NCBI RefSeq assembly: GCF_002902565.1
Contig: NZ_PPRC01000021.1
Span: 18,280-82,279 of the forward strand
Origin: Staphylococcus petrasii
Lineage (GTDB): Bacteria; Bacillota; Bacilli; Staphylococcales; Staphylococcaceae
DNA length: 64,000 bases
Reading direction: 5' to 3'
Position numbers and translations under genes: made by a program. Below are positions 27,032 to 38,082 of the stretch, piece after piece (position 1 is the first letter of the stretch; the number at the start of each line of letters is the position of its first letter). A model generated the notes under the pieces. The model did not search any database. It was not told the origin of the DNA and saw nothing but the letters and a program-made list of their open reading frames with translations.

Positions 27032-28210
27032 ATGACTGAAGAATTCAATGAATCAATGATTAATGATATTAAAGAAGGTGACAAAGTCACTGGAAAGGTT
27101 CAACAAGTTGAAGACAAACAAGTTGTAGTGCATATTGATGGTGCTAAATATAATGGAATTATTCCAATTAGCCAACTTTCAACTCATCACATCGAGAACC
27201 CTAACGAAGTGGTTAAAGAAGGCGATGACGTTGAAGCATATGTAACTAAAATTGAAATTGATGAAGAAAATGACTCTGGTGCTTACATCTTATCAAAACG
27301 TCAACTTGAAACTGAAAAATCATATGAATATTTACAAGAAAAACTTGATAATGATGAAGTGATTGAAGCTAAAGTTACTGAAGTAGTTAAAGGTGGATTA
27401 GTTGTTGACGTTGGTCAAAGAGGTTTCGTACCTGCTTCTCTAATTTCAACTGATTTCATTGAAGATTTCTCTGTATTTGAGGGACAAACAATTCGCATTA
27501 AAGTTGAAGAATTAGACCCAGAAAATAATAGAGTCATTTTAAGCCGTAAAGCTGTAGAACAAGCTGAAAACGATGTTAAAAAAGCTTCATTATTAGAATC
27601 ACTTAATGAAGGCGATGTTATCAAAGGTAAAGTTGCTCGTTTAACTAACTTTGGTGCTTTCGTTGATATTGGTGGCGTTGATGGTTTAGTTCACGTATCA
27701 GAACTTTCTCATGAACACGTTGATTCTCCAGAAGATGTCGTTTCTGTAGGTCAAGAAGTAGACGTGAAAGTAAAATCTGTTGAAAAAGATGCTGAACGTA
27801 TTTCATTATCAATCAAAGATACGCTTCCAACTCCATTTGAACGTATCAAAGGTGAATTCCATGAAAATGATGTTATCGAAGGTAAAGTCGTTCGTTTAGC
27901 AAACTTCGGTGCATTTGTGGAAATTGCTCCAGCTGTACAAGGTCTTGTTCACATTTCTGAAATTGACCATAAACACATTGGTACACCAGGCGAGGTATTA
28001 GAACCAGGTCAACAAGTAAATGTTAAAATCTTAGGTATTGATGAAGAAAATGAACGTATTTCTTTATCAATTAAAGCTACTTTACCTAAAGAAGACTTAA
28101 TCGAAAGCGATGAAGCTACTACTCAAAGTTATTTAAGTAGTGATTCAGATGAAGATAACCCAACATTAGGGGACGTTTTCGGTGACAAATTTAAAGATTT
28201 AAAATTCTAA
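27032..28210 (+). CDS. rpsA: 30S ribosomal protein S1 (four S1 domains)
   Basis: 392 residues made of four OB-fold S1 repeats (starting about 13, 100, 187 and 272), each with the GxV..G..V.V motif; the last two carry the RLxNFGAFV pattern. Firmicute S1 is shorter than the six-repeat E. coli protein. It binds mRNA at the ribosome. Start ATG 27032 after AAGGAGG; the frame from 27011 lacks a site. A strong terminator follows. Confidence 0.94.
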   Translation: MTEEFNESMINDIKEGDKVTGKVQQVEDKQVVVHIDGAKYNGIIPISQLSTHHIENPNEVVKEGDDVEAYVTKIEIDEENDSGAYILSKRQLETEKSYEYLQEKLDNDEVIEAKVTEVVKGGLVVDVGQRGFVPASLISTDFIEDFSVFEGQTIRIKVEELDPENNRVILSRKAVEQAENDVKKASLLESLNEGDVIKGKVARLTNFGAFVDIGGVDGLVHVSELSHEHVDSPEDVVSVGQEVDVKVKSVEKDAERISLSIKDTLPTPFERIKGEFHENDVIEGKVVRLANFGAFVEIAPAVQGLVHISEIDHKHIGTPGEVLEPGQQVNVKILGIDEENERISLSIKATLPKEDLIESDEATTQSYLSSDSDEDNPTLGDVFGDKFKDLKF

Positions 28211-28239
28211 TATGACATTTAAATTTTAACTAATGTTTC

Positions 28240-28279
28240 TCCCAATTAAAGTTTAATCCCTTTAATTGGGATTTTTTTA
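28240..28279 (+). terminator. Terminator after rpsA
   Basis: Stem TCCCAATTAAA / TTTAATTGGGA followed by TTTTTTT. Confidence 0.93.
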
Positions 28280-28414
28280 ATATTTAATAGATAAATCATG
28301 CTAATGATAAGTGTGTTTGAAGAGAATTTAAAGACAGAGATTGTATAGTTAGTTTTAAAACAGTAGGTCATATGATAAAATTATATAGATTTTAGATAGA
28401 GAGGAAGTTAGCTT

Positions 28415-29725
28415 ATGACGAAACCTATTGTAGCTATTGTAGGTAGACCAAACGTAGGGAAATCTACAATATTTAATAGAGTAGTAGGTGAGCGTGTATC
28501 AATCGTTGAAGATACACCTGGTGTCACTCGTGATCGTATCTATTCATCAGGTGAATGGTTAACACATGAATTCAATATTATTGATACAGGTGGTATTGAA
28601 ATTGGTGATGCACCTTTTCAAACCCAAATAAGAGCGCAAGCAGAAATTGCTATAGATGAAGCTGATGTTATTATCTTCATGGTTAATGTACGTGAAGGTT
28701 TAACACAAAGCGATGAAATGGTCGCTCAAATGTTATATAAATCTAAAAAGCCAGTAGTATTAGCAGTTAATAAAGTTGATAACCCTGAAATGAGAAATGA
28801 TATTTTTGACTTTTATTCATTAGGATTTGGCGATCCATATCCAATTTCTGGTTCTCACGGATTAGGATTAGGGGATTTACTAGATGAAGTCGTAAAACAT
28901 TTTAAAGAAGAAACGGAAGACCCTTATGACGAAGATACAATTCGCTTGTCAATTATCGGTCGTCCAAATGTAGGGAAATCTAGTTTAGTCAATGCGATAT
29001 TAGGCGAAGAACGTGTTATTGTTTCTAATGTTGCAGGTACGACACGAGACGCTGTAGATACAGAATATAGCTATGATGGTCAAGATTATGTCTTGATAGA
29101 TACGGCTGGTATGCGTAAAAAAGGTAAAGTGTATGAATCAACTGAGAAATATTCAGTATTACGTGCGCTAAAAGCGATTGAACGTTCTAATGTTGTATTA
29201 ATCGTTATCGATGCCGAAGAAGGTATTATTGAGCAAGATAAACGTGTAGCTGGTTATGCCCATGAAGAAGGTAAAGCTATCGTTATTGTTGTTAATAAAT
29301 GGGACACTGTTGAAAAAGATAGTAATACGATGAAAAAATTTGCGGATGATGTTCGAAATCAATTCCAATTCTTAGATTATGCTCAAATCGCCTTTGTATC
29401 TGCGAAAGAAAGAACACGTTTACGTACGTTATTCCCTTATATTAATGAGGCAAGTGAAAATCACAAAAAACGTGTTCAAAGTTCTACACTTAATGAAGTA
29501 GTCACTGACGCGATTTCAATGAACCCAACGCCAACTGATAAAGGTCGCAGATTGAATGTATTCTATACAACTCAAGTTGCTATTGAACCTCCAACGTTCG
29601 TTGTTTTTGTTAATGATGTAGAATTAATGCATTTTTCTTATAAACGTTATCTTGAAAATCAAATCCGAAATGCATTTGGATTTGAAGGAACGCCTATTCA
29701 CATCATTCCACGTAGAAGAAATTAA
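28415..29725 (+). CDS. der: Ribosome-assembly GTPase Der (EngA)
   Basis: 436 residues with two tandem Era-like G domains, each with a GRPNVGKS P-loop (10-17 and about 183-190), NKxD motifs (NKVD, NKWD) and a C-terminal KH-like domain. It is needed for 50S subunit maturation. gpsA follows after 15 bases, so the two are cotranscribed. Confidence 0.97.
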   Translation: MTKPIVAIVGRPNVGKSTIFNRVVGERVSIVEDTPGVTRDRIYSSGEWLTHEFNIIDTGGIEIGDAPFQTQIRAQAEIAIDEADVIIFMVNVREGLTQSDEMVAQMLYKSKKPVVLAVNKVDNPEMRNDIFDFYSLGFGDPYPISGSHGLGLGDLLDEVVKHFKEETEDPYDEDTIRLSIIGRPNVGKSSLVNAILGEERVIVSNVAGTTRDAVDTEYSYDGQDYVLIDTAGMRKKGKVYESTEKYSVLRALKAIERSNVVLIVIDAEEGIIEQDKRVAGYAHEEGKAIVIVVNKWDTVEKDSNTMKKFADDVRNQFQFLDYAQIAFVSAKERTRLRTLFPYINEASENHKKRVQSSTLNEVVTDAISMNPTPTDKGRRLNVFYTTQVAIEPPTFVVFVNDVELMHFSYKRYLENQIRNAFGFEGTPIHIIPRRRN

Positions 29726-29740
29726 AAAGGAGATTTCATT

Positions 29741-30739
29741 ATGACTAAGATTACTGTTTTTGGTATGGGAAGCTTTGGTACTGCACTTGCTAATGTACTA
29801 GCTGAAAATGGTCACACTGTTTTAATGTGGGGAAAAAATGAAACAAGTGTCGATGAATTAAATAAACATCATCAAAACAAACGATATTTAAAAGAAGCTA
29901 AATTAGATGAAAGTATTCGAGCAACTTCTGATATTAAAGAGGCTGTAGATTTTACTGACATATATTTAATCGCTCTCCCTACAAAAGCAATTAGAGAGAT
30001 TACAAGTCAAATTGATCAACTTATTGATTCTAAGAAGATATTTATTCATGTTGCCAAAGGTATTGAAAATGATACCTTCAAACGTGTTTCTGAAATGATT
30101 GAAGACTCTATTTCAGAAAGTCACAATGGCGGTATTGGCGTATTATCTGGCCCTAGCCATGCTGAAGAAGTAGTCATTAAACAACCGACTACTGTAGCAG
30201 CTTCTTCTAAAGATGAAAAAATTAGTAAGCTAATCCAAGATTTATTCATGAACGATTATTTACGTGTATATACGAATAATGATTTAGTAGGTGTAGAATT
30301 AGGCGGCGCACTAAAAAATATTATCGCTGTAGCTAGCGGGATTGTTGCCGGTATGGGCTATGGAGATAATGCTAAAGCAGCTTTAATGACTAGAGGTTTA
30401 GCTGAGATTAGTAGACTAGGAGAAAAATTAGGTGCCGACCCAATGACATTTTTAGGTTTAGGCGGTATTGGTGACCTAATTGTAACTTGTACGTCTACAC
30501 ACTCTCGTAACTTTACACTCGGTTATAAATTAGGTAAAGGTCAAACGACTGAAGAAGCACTCAGTGAAATGAATATGGTTGTAGAAGGAATTTATACTAC
30601 TAATTCAGTTTACCACTTAGCTAAAGAACAACATGTTGATATGCCTATTACAAATGCTTTATATAAAGTTTTATTTGAAAATAAACCCGTAAAAGATAGC
30701 GTTAAAGATTTAATGGGGCGCGATAAAAAAGCTGAATAA
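29741..30739 (+). CDS. gpsA: Glycerol-3-phosphate dehydrogenase [NAD(P)+]
   Basis: 332 residues; reduces dihydroxyacetone phosphate to sn-glycerol 3-phosphate for phospholipid and teichoic acid synthesis. The N-terminal Rossmann motif is [10 protein letters not shown] (8-17). The SGPSHAEE segment and [11 protein letters not shown] motif with the catalytic Lys are intact. It lies 15 bases after der with the ribosome site AAAGGAG. A weak AT-rich hairpin (AAGTGT/ACACTT) after the stop may terminate transcription. Confidence 0.96.
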   Translation: MTKITVFGMGSFGTALANVLAENGHTVLMWGKNETSVDELNKHHQNKRYLKEAKLDESIRATSDIKEAVDFTDIYLIALPTKAIREITSQIDQLIDSKKIFIHVAKGIENDTFKRVSEMIEDSISESHNGGIGVLSGPSHAEEVVIKQPTTVAASSKDEKISKLIQDLFMNDYLRVYTNNDLVGVELGGALKNIIAVASGIVAGMGYGDNAKAALMTRGLAEISRLGEKLGADPMTFLGLGGIGDLIVTCTSTHSRNFTLGYKLGKGQTTEEALSEMNMVVEGIYTTNSVYHLAKEQHVDMPITNALYKVLFENKPVKDSVKDLMGRDKKAE

Positions 30740-30861
30740 AGTGTTATATTACACTTTATTGTAAAATTTTTTTGAATTGAGTGTATAAATGCTGATATTT
30801 CAGTGTTTTAGGCGTTTAAATCGTTGCGGTAATGCCAATTCTTGTGTTAAAGTCATAGCAT

Positions 30862-30883
30862 AATGATATAAAAAGATATCATT
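30862..30883. promoter_or_regulatory. Inverted repeat just upstream of the hup ribosome site
   Basis: AATGATAT-AAAAAG-ATATCATT is a perfect 8-bp inverted repeat that ends about 11 bases before GGAGGTG. It could be an operator or a leader hairpin; nothing known is assigned. Confidence 0.4.
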
Positions 30884-30909
30884 ATCATTCATCTGGAGGT
30901 GAATTCATA

Positions 30910-31182
30910 ATGAATAAAACTGATTTAATCAATGCGGTTGCTGAACAAGCTGATTTAACTAAAAAAGAAGCTGGTGCAGCTGTAGACGCTGTTTTCGAAT
31001 CAATCCAAGGCTCACTTTCTAAAGGTGAAAAAGTTCAATTAATTAGTTTCGGAAACTTTGAGGTACGTGAACGTGCTGCACGTAAAGGACGTAACCCTCA
31101 AACAGGTAAAGAAATCGAAATTCCTGCAAGTAAAGTTCCAGCATTCAAAGCTGGTAAAGCATTAAAAGATGCTGTAAAATAA
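30910..31182 (+). CDS. hup: DNA-binding protein HU
   Basis: 90-residue nucleoid protein that bends DNA as a homodimer. The beta-arm region [17 protein letters not shown] (about 55-71) carries the Pro that intercalates in HU and IHF. ATG at 30910 after GGAGGTG. It is monocistronic with a strong terminator. Confidence 0.97.
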   Translation: MNKTDLINAVAEQADLTKKEAGAAVDAVFESIQGSLSKGEKVQLISFGNFEVRERAARKGRNPQTGKEIEIPASKVPAFKAGKALKDAVK

Positions 31183-31190
31183 TTTACTTA

Positions 31191-31217
31191 AAAAGCCCTT
31201 CGAGGGCTTTTTTATTT
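31191..31217 (+). terminator. Terminator after hup
   Basis: Stem AAAAGCCCT / AGGGCTTTT with a TCG loop, then TTTATTTAT. Confidence 0.95.
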
Positions 31218-31407
31218 ATACATATTAATTTTCTAAAGATATCGATATAGCAATATTAATACTTGATCCTTTTAATACATTTTCATGCATATGTATTTCT
31301 CTATAAAAAGCGCTTATTAATAAAGTTTTACTCCTGTGAAGTCGCTATATTTTATTTTTATGGATATAATGTTAAGATGTATAGTGATAATAACGTGAGG
31401 TGTGAAC

Positions 31408-31995
31408 ATGGAACGAACATTAAGCATATTAAATAGACAAATTGATCAAAGGCTTATGGGAGTCACTGACTATGAATCAATTAATATTAATAGTAATTTA
31501 AGTGATTTATTAGATAGTTACGATATTCCAGAGAATGCTAAACTTGCTTGCCTCACTATCGATACTTCAATGAAACATCTTGATGAAATTTCACATAATA
31601 AATTATCAAAGAAATCAATCTTAATTGGGGATTTATTAAGTGCTCATTTTTACACTTTATTAGCTGAAATTGATGATCCTGCATTTCAATTAGCTATAAG
31701 TCAGGCAATTGTTAAATCTAATGAATTAAAATCTTCGTTGCATCATCAATCCCTAGAAGTACAAGATATTTATGAAGCAATTATTAAAATAGAAACTATT
31801 TTTCCTGTTATTACGCTTTCACATTTTAGCAATCAATCAATATCAGAAATGGAGATTTTCTATTCTTTATTTGAAAATGTGGAAACGTATTATCCTTCAT
31901 ATTTAAAGATGTATACTGAAAATGAAGTAGAACAATTTTTTAAAACAATTAAACAAAGCTATATAGAAAAAAGTAGAGGTAATATAAATGGCTGA
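31408..31995 (+). CDS. hepS: Heptaprenyl diphosphate synthase component I
   Basis: 195-residue small subunit of the two-component prenyltransferase that makes the menaquinone-7 side chain. The sequence lacks DDxxD motifs, as expected for component I, and its position before menG and hepT is diagnostic. The ATG at 31408 has GAGGTG upstream; a GTG at 31402 overlaps that site. It overlaps menG by 8 bases. A TATAAT -10 is seen near 31366. Confidence 0.9.
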   Translation: MERTLSILNRQIDQRLMGVTDYESININSNLSDLLDSYDIPENAKLACLTIDTSMKHLDEISHNKLSKKSILIGDLLSAHFYTLLAEIDDPAFQLAISQAIVKSNELKSSLHHQSLEVQDIYEAIIKIETIFPVITLSHFSNQSISEMEIFYSLFENVETYYPSYLKMYTENEVEQFFKTIKQSYIEKSRGNING

Positions 31996-32707
31996 AAATA
32001 AAGCAAATAAAGAACAAGTCCATACAGTGTTCCAAAATATTTCTAAAAAATATGATCGATTAAATAATATTATTAGTTTCGAGCAACACAAAGTTTGGCG
32101 TAAACGTGTAATGAAAGATATGAATGTCAAAGCAAATAGTAAGGCGCTTGATGTCTGCTGTGGTACTGCAGATTGGACTATTGCGTTAAGTAAAGCAGTT
32201 GGACCTAAAGGCGAAGTAACAGGTTTAGACTTTAGTGAAAATATGCTTGAAGTAGGTAAAGAGAAAACGAAATCAATGGATAATATTCACTTAGTCCATG
32301 GCGATGCTATGGATTTACCTTTTGAAGATAATTCATTTGATTATGTAACTATTGGTTTTGGCTTACGTAATGTGCCCGATTATTTAGTGGCATTAAAAGA
32401 AATGAACAGAGTTCTTAAACCAGGTGGCATGGTTGTATGCTTAGAAACTAGTCAACCTACGATGCCTGTATTCAAACAAGTGTACAAATTATACTTTAAA
32501 TTTGTAATGCCTATCTTCGGCAAATTATTTGCTAAATCTAAAGAAGAATATGAATGGCTACAACAATCGACATTTAATTTTCCTGATAAACAAAAATTAA
32601 AACGTCTATTTGAACAAGCTGGTTTTAATAATATCAAAGTCCGTAGCTTCACAGGGGGCGTTGCTGCAATGCACCTAGGCTATAAACAAAAAAGTTCTAC
32701 AAAATAA
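31988..32707 (+). CDS. menG: Demethylmenaquinone methyltransferase
   Basis: 239-residue SAM-dependent methyltransferase of the UbiE/MenG family that completes menaquinone. The SAM motif is [12 protein letters not shown] (near 53-64), and the family signatures [10 protein letters not shown] and RVLKPGGM follow. It sits between the two subunits of the prenyl synthase, so substrate supply and final methylation are made together. Confidence 0.96.
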   Translation: MAENKANKEQVHTVFQNISKKYDRLNNIISFEQHKVWRKRVMKDMNVKANSKALDVCCGTADWTIALSKAVGPKGEVTGLDFSENMLEVGKEKTKSMDNIHLVHGDAMDLPFEDNSFDYVTIGFGLRNVPDYLVALKEMNRVLKPGGMVVCLETSQPTMPVFKQVYKLYFKFVMPIFGKLFAKSKEEYEWLQQSTFNFPDKQKLKRLFEQAGFNNIKVRSFTGGVAAMHLGYKQKSSTK

Positions 32708-32719
32708 AAGGTGATTAAC

Positions 32720-33676
32720 GTGGCAAAGTTAAACATGAATAGTGAAATTAAGAATGTAGAGAAACGGCTTCAAAACGCTATCAAAAGTAATGATTCAGTA
32801 TTACAAGAAGCTACTTTCCATTTGCTATCGTCAGGTGGTAAACGAGTAAGACCAGCATTTGTTATATTGAGTAGTCAATTTGGTCCAAAAAAGAATACTG
32901 AAGATACTTACCGTGTAGCTGTAGCGTTAGAATTAATTCATATGGCTACACTTGTTCATGATGACGTGATAGATAAGAGTGATAAACGTCGCGGCCGTTT
33001 AACTATTGTAAAAAAATGGGATGTTACCACTGCGATTTTAACAGGTAATTTCTTATTAGCTTTAGGTCTACAACATCTTTCTGAAATACAAGATAATCGC
33101 GTACATCATATTATCTCTAATGCAATAGTAGATGTGTGTAAAGGGGAACTTTTCCAATTTCAAGATCAATTTAACAGTAATCAAACTATCACAAACTATT
33201 TAAGACGAATTAATCGTAAAACTGCATTATTAATTCAACTTGCTACTGAAGTAGGGGCGATTACGTCTGAAGCTGATGATGAAACTATTTATAAATTAAA
33301 AATGATCGGACATTATATAGGGATGAGCTTCCAAATTGTTGATGATATATTAGATTTCACTAGTACTGAGAAAAAACTAGGTAAACCAGTAGGTAGCGAT
33401 TTAATGAATGGTCATATTACATTGCCAGTATTGTTAGAAATGCGAAAAGACCCAGCATTTAAGCAACAAATTGCAGCTTTAAATCATCAAACAAATCCTG
33501 CAGAATTTGCGCCGATTATTACACGTATTAGAGAATCTGATAGCATTCAGCAATCTAAAGAAATCAGTGATAAATATTTAAATAAAGCACTAAATTTAAT
33601 TGATCAATTAAATGAATCAAACGCGCAAAACCTATTTATTAAACTAATTAAAAAAATGGGTTCACGAAATGTTTAA
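32720..33676 (+). CDS. hepT: Heptaprenyl diphosphate synthase component II
   Basis: 318-residue catalytic subunit of the all-trans polyprenyl synthase. Both aspartate-rich motifs are present: HDDVID (Asp81, Asp82, Asp85) and the later DDILD. The start is GTG at 32720, with AAAGGTGAT ending five bases upstream; a frame from 32711 overlaps that site. Last gene of the hepS-menG-hepT operon. Confidence 0.94.
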   Translation: MAKLNMNSEIKNVEKRLQNAIKSNDSVLQEATFHLLSSGGKRVRPAFVILSSQFGPKKNTEDTYRVAVALELIHMATLVHDDVIDKSDKRRGRLTIVKKWDVTTAILTGNFLLALGLQHLSEIQDNRVHHIISNAIVDVCKGELFQFQDQFNSNQTITNYLRRINRKTALLIQLATEVGAITSEADDETIYKLKMIGHYIGMSFQIVDDILDFTSTEKKLGKPVGSDLMNGHITLPVLLEMRKDPAFKQQIAALNHQTNPAEFAPIITRIRESDSIQQSKEISDKYLNKALNLIDQLNESNAQNLFIKLIKKMGSRNV

Positions 33677-33692
33677 TTGGTATGAAAATATA

Positions 33693-33707
33693 TTGAAAGC
33701 GCTTTAT
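33693..33707. promoter_or_regulatory. cre-like sequence between hepT and ndk
   Basis: TTGAAAGCGCTTTAT matches the palindromic CcpA consensus WTGAAARCGYTTWNN at every fixed position. It lies 17 bases after the hepT stop and directly before the terminator, about 135 bases upstream of ndk. Confidence 0.5.
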
Positions 33708-33708
33708 C

Positions 33709-33745
33709 AACCTGTTACTATTAAGTAGTAGCAGGTTGTTTTTCT
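33709..33745 (+). terminator. Terminator after hepT
   Basis: Stem AACCTGTTACTA / TAGTAGCAGGTT (one mismatch) followed by GTTTTTC. Confidence 0.92.
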
Positions 33746-33842
33746 ATAAAAGCAAGCTTTATACATAATTAGTGCAAATTAAATAATCTGATTTTTTCAA
33801 ATTTTTTAATGTTTATTGCTTAAAAACATAGGGGGAAGCATA

Positions 33843-34292
33843 ATGGAAAGAACTTTTTTAATGATCAAACCGGATGCAGTACAACGTAATTTAATTGGAG
33901 AAATTATTACTCGTATCGAACGTAAGGGTTTAAAATTGGTTGGAGCTAAATTAATGACAGTGCCTCAATCATTAGCGGAAGAACATTACGCAGAACATAA
34001 AGAAAAACCATTTTATAATAAATTAATTTCATTTATTACATCAGCACCTGTTTTTGCAATGGTAGTTGAAGGGGAAGATGCAGTAGATGTATCTAGACAT
34101 ATCATTGGTAAAACAAACCCTTCTGAAGCAACACCTGGTTCTATCAGAGGAGATTTAGGCTTAACAGTAGGTAGAAATGTTATTCATGGTTCAGATTCAG
34201 TTGAGTCTGCAAAACGTGAAATTGGTTTATGGTTTAAAGAAGAAGAATTAAGTGATTACGAAGCAACTAGAGATACTTGGTTGTATGAATAA
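33843..34292 (+). CDS. ndk: Nucleoside diphosphate kinase
   Basis: 149-residue enzyme that moves the gamma phosphate of ATP to other NDPs through phospho-His115 (NVIHGSDS). The length is exactly typical. The ATG at 33843 has the ribosome site AGGGGG; the frame upstream to 33816 has none. Confidence 0.97.
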   Translation: MERTFLMIKPDAVQRNLIGEIITRIERKGLKLVGAKLMTVPQSLAEEHYAEHKEKPFYNKLISFITSAPVFAMVVEGEDAVDVSRHIIGKTNPSEATPGSIRGDLGLTVGRNVIHGSDSVESAKREIGLWFKEEELSDYEATRDTWLYE

Positions 34293-34317
34293 TTATTAAA
34301 TATAAATTTAGAATGAT

Positions 34318-34358
34318 AAGAGTAACGCGCCTCCAAAGTGTGTTACTCTTTATTTTTT
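34318..34358 (+). terminator. Terminator after ndk
   Basis: Stem AAGAGTAAC / GTTACTCTT followed by TATTTTTT. Confidence 0.92.
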
Positions 34359-34499
34359 ATAAAATAAGCACTCAGATAATTGTTTAAATATTCACACTAA
34401 TTCAATTAATATACAAAACATTAGTTATGTTCTAACGTTGAATATGATATGATAACACATATTACAATTTAACGTAGTAAAGGAAAGGAGCGTATTCTC

Positions 34500-35666
34500 A
34501 TGAGATATTTAACATCAGGAGAATCACATGGTCCTCAATTAACAGTAATTATTGAAGGTGTACCTGCAAATTTAGAAATTAAAGCTGAAGATATTAATAC
34601 AGAAATGTTTAAACGTCAAGGTGGTTATGGAAGAGGCCGCAGAATGCAAATTGAAAAGGATGCTGTCGAAATTGTTTCTGGCGTAAGAAATGGTTACACA
34701 TTAGGTAGCCCCATTACAATAGTAGTTAAAAACGATGATTTCACGCATTGGAGAAATATTATGGGTATTGAGCCTATAAGCGATGAAGAACGTAAAAACA
34801 TGAAACGTACTATTACTAAACCTCGTCCTGGTCATGCTGATTTAATCGGTGGTATGAAATATAATCATCGTGACTTACGAAATGTTTTAGAACGTTCTTC
34901 TGCACGTGAAACAGCTGCCCGTGTAGCTGTAGGTGCTGTATCTAAACTTTTACTACAACAACTAGGTATTCATACTTATAGTCGTGTAGTTGAAATAGGT
35001 GGCGTTAAAGACGAAGGATTATACGATTCTGAAACATTCAAACAAAATATCGATAAAAACGATGTTCGTGTCATCGATGAAACTATTGCTCAAAAAATGC
35101 GCGATAAGATAGATGAAGCTAAAAAAGAAGGCGACTCTATCGGCGGTGTGGTACAAGTTATGGTGGAAAATATGCCTATAGGTATCGGAAGCTATGTGCA
35201 TTATGACCGTAAATTGGATGGACGCATTGCACAAGGTGTAGTTAGTATTAATGCATTTAAAGGGGTTAGCTTCGGCGAGGGCTTTAAAGCAGCTGAAAAA
35301 CCAGGCAGTGAGATTCAAGATGAAATTTTATATGATTCTGAACAAGGTTTTTACAGAGGTTCAAATCACTTGGGCGGATTTGAAGGTGGTATGACAAATG
35401 GTATGCCAATTATCGTTAATGGCGTAATGAAACCTATTCCAACCCTATATAAACCTTTAAATTCAGTAGATATTAACACGAAAGAAGACTTTAAAGCTAC
35501 AATTGAACGCTCTGATAGTTGTGCAGTACCAGCAGCTAGCGTGGTATGTGAACATGTTGTTGCATTTGAAGTTGCTAAAGCATTACTTGAAGAGTTTCAA
35601 TCAAATCATATTGATCAATTAAAAGAACAAATCTCTGAGCGTAGAAAACTTAATATTGAATTTTAA
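34500..35666 (+). CDS. aroC: Chorismate synthase
   Basis: 388 residues; FMN-dependent last step to chorismate, which feeds aromatic amino acids, folate and menaquinone. Signatures SGESHGPQL (6-14), [11 protein letters not shown] and [10 protein letters not shown] are intact. It starts the aroC-aroB-aroA run; the ribosome site GAAAGGAG precedes the ATG at 34500. Confidence 0.97.
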   Translation: MRYLTSGESHGPQLTVIIEGVPANLEIKAEDINTEMFKRQGGYGRGRRMQIEKDAVEIVSGVRNGYTLGSPITIVVKNDDFTHWRNIMGIEPISDEERKNMKRTITKPRPGHADLIGGMKYNHRDLRNVLERSSARETAARVAVGAVSKLLLQQLGIHTYSRVVEIGGVKDEGLYDSETFKQNIDKNDVRVIDETIAQKMRDKIDEAKKEGDSIGGVVQVMVENMPIGIGSYVHYDRKLDGRIAQGVVSINAFKGVSFGEGFKAAEKPGSEIQDEILYDSEQGFYRGSNHLGGFEGGMTNGMPIIVNGVMKPIPTLYKPLNSVDINTKEDFKATIERSDSCAVPAASVVCEHVVAFEVAKALLEEFQSNHIDQLKEQISERRKLNIEF

Positions 35667-35702
35667 AAATATTATTTATTTGTAAGAATCGAGGTCTTTT
35701 TT

Positions 35703-36767
35703 ATGCAATTACAAACGACATATCCTAATAATAATTATCCTATTATCGTTGAGCATCACGCTTTTAATTATTTAACAGACTACATCCAAGAATATGATAA
35801 AGTTTTTCTTATTGTTGATGAGTATGTAGATTTTAATTTTAAAAGTAAATTTGAATCTCTACTTACTAAATCTAATATTTTCAAAGTGACTGTACCTGCG
35901 GGTGAGAAAATGAAAACCTTCCACCATTATCATGAAGTGCTTGAAAAATTATTAGGTTACCAACTTACTAGAAATACATGTTTAGTAGCTATTGGTGGCG
36001 GAGCAACTGGTGATTTCACTGGATTTCTTGCATCTACGCTTTTACGAGGTGTAGATTTTATCCAGGTCCCAACGACTATACTAGCGCACGATTCAAGCGT
36101 TGGTGGAAAAGTAGGCATTAATTCTTCACATGGGAAAAATCTTATTGGCGCATTTTATAGACCAAAAGCTGTTATTTATGATTTAGATTTCTTACAAACA
36201 TTACCATATGAAGAAATATTAAGTGGTTATGCAGAAGTATATAAACATGCACTTTTAACAGGACAAGTAGCAGTAGACGATATTGAGAAACACTTTTCTA
36301 ATAAAGAAAAATTGCAATCACTAGAAGAAATAGATCAATTTATATTTAAAGGTATTAAAACAAAATTAAATATTATTATTAAAGATGAAAAAGAACAAAA
36401 CATGCGTAAATATTTAAATTTAGGACATACGTTTGGCCACGCCGTTGAATATAAACATAAAATTCCTCATGGACACGCTATTATGATAGGTATGATATAT
36501 CAATTTATTGTATCTAATGCGTTGCTCAATGCTGAATTTGATGTACAGCATTATTGGAATTATATTAAACAACTTCATTATCCAGTATGCATTATCAATG
36601 ATTTAGATTTTGAAGAAATGTATAATTACATGTTATCTGATAAGAAAAACAACGGTGAAGGTATCCAAATGGTGCTTCTAGAGGCCATAGGGAAACCTTC
36701 AGTTCGTCATGTCGATAAAGATGTTTTAATGAAGGCCTTTAATGAATTACAATCCTTAGCAAAGTAG
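35703..36767 (+). CDS. aroB: 3-dehydroquinate synthase
   Basis: 354 residues; converts DAHP to 3-dehydroquinate with NAD and zinc. The cofactor loop [14 protein letters not shown] and the three metal-ligand segments [20 protein letters not shown] and HGHAI are visible. It lies 36 bases after aroC and 10 before aroA. Confidence 0.96.
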   Translation: MQLQTTYPNNNYPIIVEHHAFNYLTDYIQEYDKVFLIVDEYVDFNFKSKFESLLTKSNIFKVTVPAGEKMKTFHHYHEVLEKLLGYQLTRNTCLVAIGGGATGDFTGFLASTLLRGVDFIQVPTTILAHDSSVGGKVGINSSHGKNLIGAFYRPKAVIYDLDFLQTLPYEEILSGYAEVYKHALLTGQVAVDDIEKHFSNKEKLQSLEEIDQFIFKGIKTKLNIIIKDEKEQNMRKYLNLGHTFGHAVEYKHKIPHGHAIMIGMIYQFIVSNALLNAEFDVQHYWNYIKQLHYPVCIINDLDFEEMYNYMLSDKKNNGEGIQMVLLEAIGKPSVRHVDKDVLMKAFNELQSLAK

Positions 36768-36777
36768 GTGAAAGATT

Positions 36778-38076
36778 ATGGCAAATGAACAAATTATAGA
36801 CATACACGGTCCTTTAAAAGGAGAAATTGAGGTCCCTGGAGATAAATCAATGACGCACAGAGCGATTATGTTATCTTCTTTAGCAAAAGGTAAATCTGTC
36901 ATTCACAAACCTTTACTAGGTGAAGACTGCCAACGCACAGCAGAAATCTTCAAATTACTTGGTGTTGATATTACGATTACAGATGATAAAATTATCGTGG
37001 ATTCTCCGGGATATGAGAACTTTAAAACGCCTCATCAAACGTTGTATACTGGCAATTCCGGTACTACGACGCGTTTGCTTGCTGGTTTGTTAAGTGGGTT
37101 AGGTATTGAATGCGTATTATCAGGCGATAAGTCTATTGGTACACGTCCAATGAACCGTGTATTAAAACCGCTTCGTCTCATGGGCGCCAATATTCGTGGC
37201 ATAGATGACAACTACACACCATTAGTGATTGAACCCGCTTCTATTAAAGGAATTACTTATCAAATGGAAGTAGCAAGTGCACAAGTTAAAAGTGCTATAT
37301 TATTAGCAAGTTTATTTGCTAATGATACGACTACCATTACAGAATTAGACATAAGTCGTAATCACACGGAAACGATGTTTGAACATTACAATATTCCTAT
37401 TACCGTCGATGGTAAAACGATTAAATTGGAACCGAACGCACTTCAAAACATTAAAGCAAGAGATTTTAATGTGCCAGGAGATATCTCATCAGCAGCATTC
37501 TTTATTGTCGCTGCATTAATTACACCAGGTAGTGACATTACAATTCATAATGTTGGCATAAACCCTACACGGTCAGGTATTATAGACATCGTTGAACAAA
37601 TGGGCGGTAATATTGAACTATTTAATGTTACCAATACTTCTGAACCAACTGCGTCTATTAGAATCACTTATACACCAAACTTGAAACCAATCCACATAGA
37701 AGGGGATATGGTCCCTAAAGCAATAGATGAATTGCCAATCATTGCACTATTGTGTACTCAAGCCACAGGAACTAGTATTATAAAAGATGCAGAGGAATTA
37801 AAAGTTAAAGAAACAAATCGAATTGATACAACTGCTGATATGCTCGGCTTATTAGGTTTCGAACTTCAACCTACAGCAGATGGACTAATTATCCACCCAT
37901 CTGAATTTACTACACCAGCTACAGTTGATAGTTTGACGGATCATCGCATAGGCATGATGCTTGCAATAGCAGGATTATTAAGTAGCGAACCCATTACAAT
38001 TCGTCAGTTTGATGCAGTTAATGTATCATTCCCAGGTTTCTTGCCCAAATTAAAGCTTTTAGAAAATGAGGGATAA
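36778..38076 (+). CDS. aroA: 5-enolpyruvylshikimate-3-phosphate synthase
   Basis: 432 residues; joins PEP to shikimate 3-phosphate. GDKSMTHRA with Lys23 and the [12 protein letters not shown] loop are the substrate-binding signatures. The Gly and Thr/Ala context of the loop is that of the class II (Gram-positive) enzymes. It follows aroB by 10 bases and is followed 6 bases later by the TPR gene. Confidence 0.97.
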   Translation: MANEQIIDIHGPLKGEIEVPGDKSMTHRAIMLSSLAKGKSVIHKPLLGEDCQRTAEIFKLLGVDITITDDKIIVDSPGYENFKTPHQTLYTGNSGTTTRLLAGLLSGLGIECVLSGDKSIGTRPMNRVLKPLRLMGANIRGIDDNYTPLVIEPASIKGITYQMEVASAQVKSAILLASLFANDTTTITELDISRNHTETMFEHYNIPITVDGKTIKLEPNALQNIKARDFNVPGDISSAAFFIVAALITPGSDITIHNVGINPTRSGIIDIVEQMGGNIELFNVTNTSEPTASIRITYTPNLKPIHIEGDMVPKAIDELPIIALLCTQATGTSIIKDAEELKVKETNRIDTTADMLGLLGFELQPTADGLIIHPSEFTTPATVDSLTDHRIGMMLAIAGLLSSEPITIRQFDAVNVSFPGFLPKLKLLENEG

Positions 38077-38082
38077 TACACT

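Noticed and set aside
30870..30895. Fur box in front of hup (ATATCATTATCATT)
   Set aside because: Only one half-site resembles the consensus; the better description is the local inverted repeat.
31308..31322. cre site before hepS (AAAAAGCGCTTATT)
   Set aside because: The conserved TG of the left arm is missing, giving two mismatches at fixed positions.
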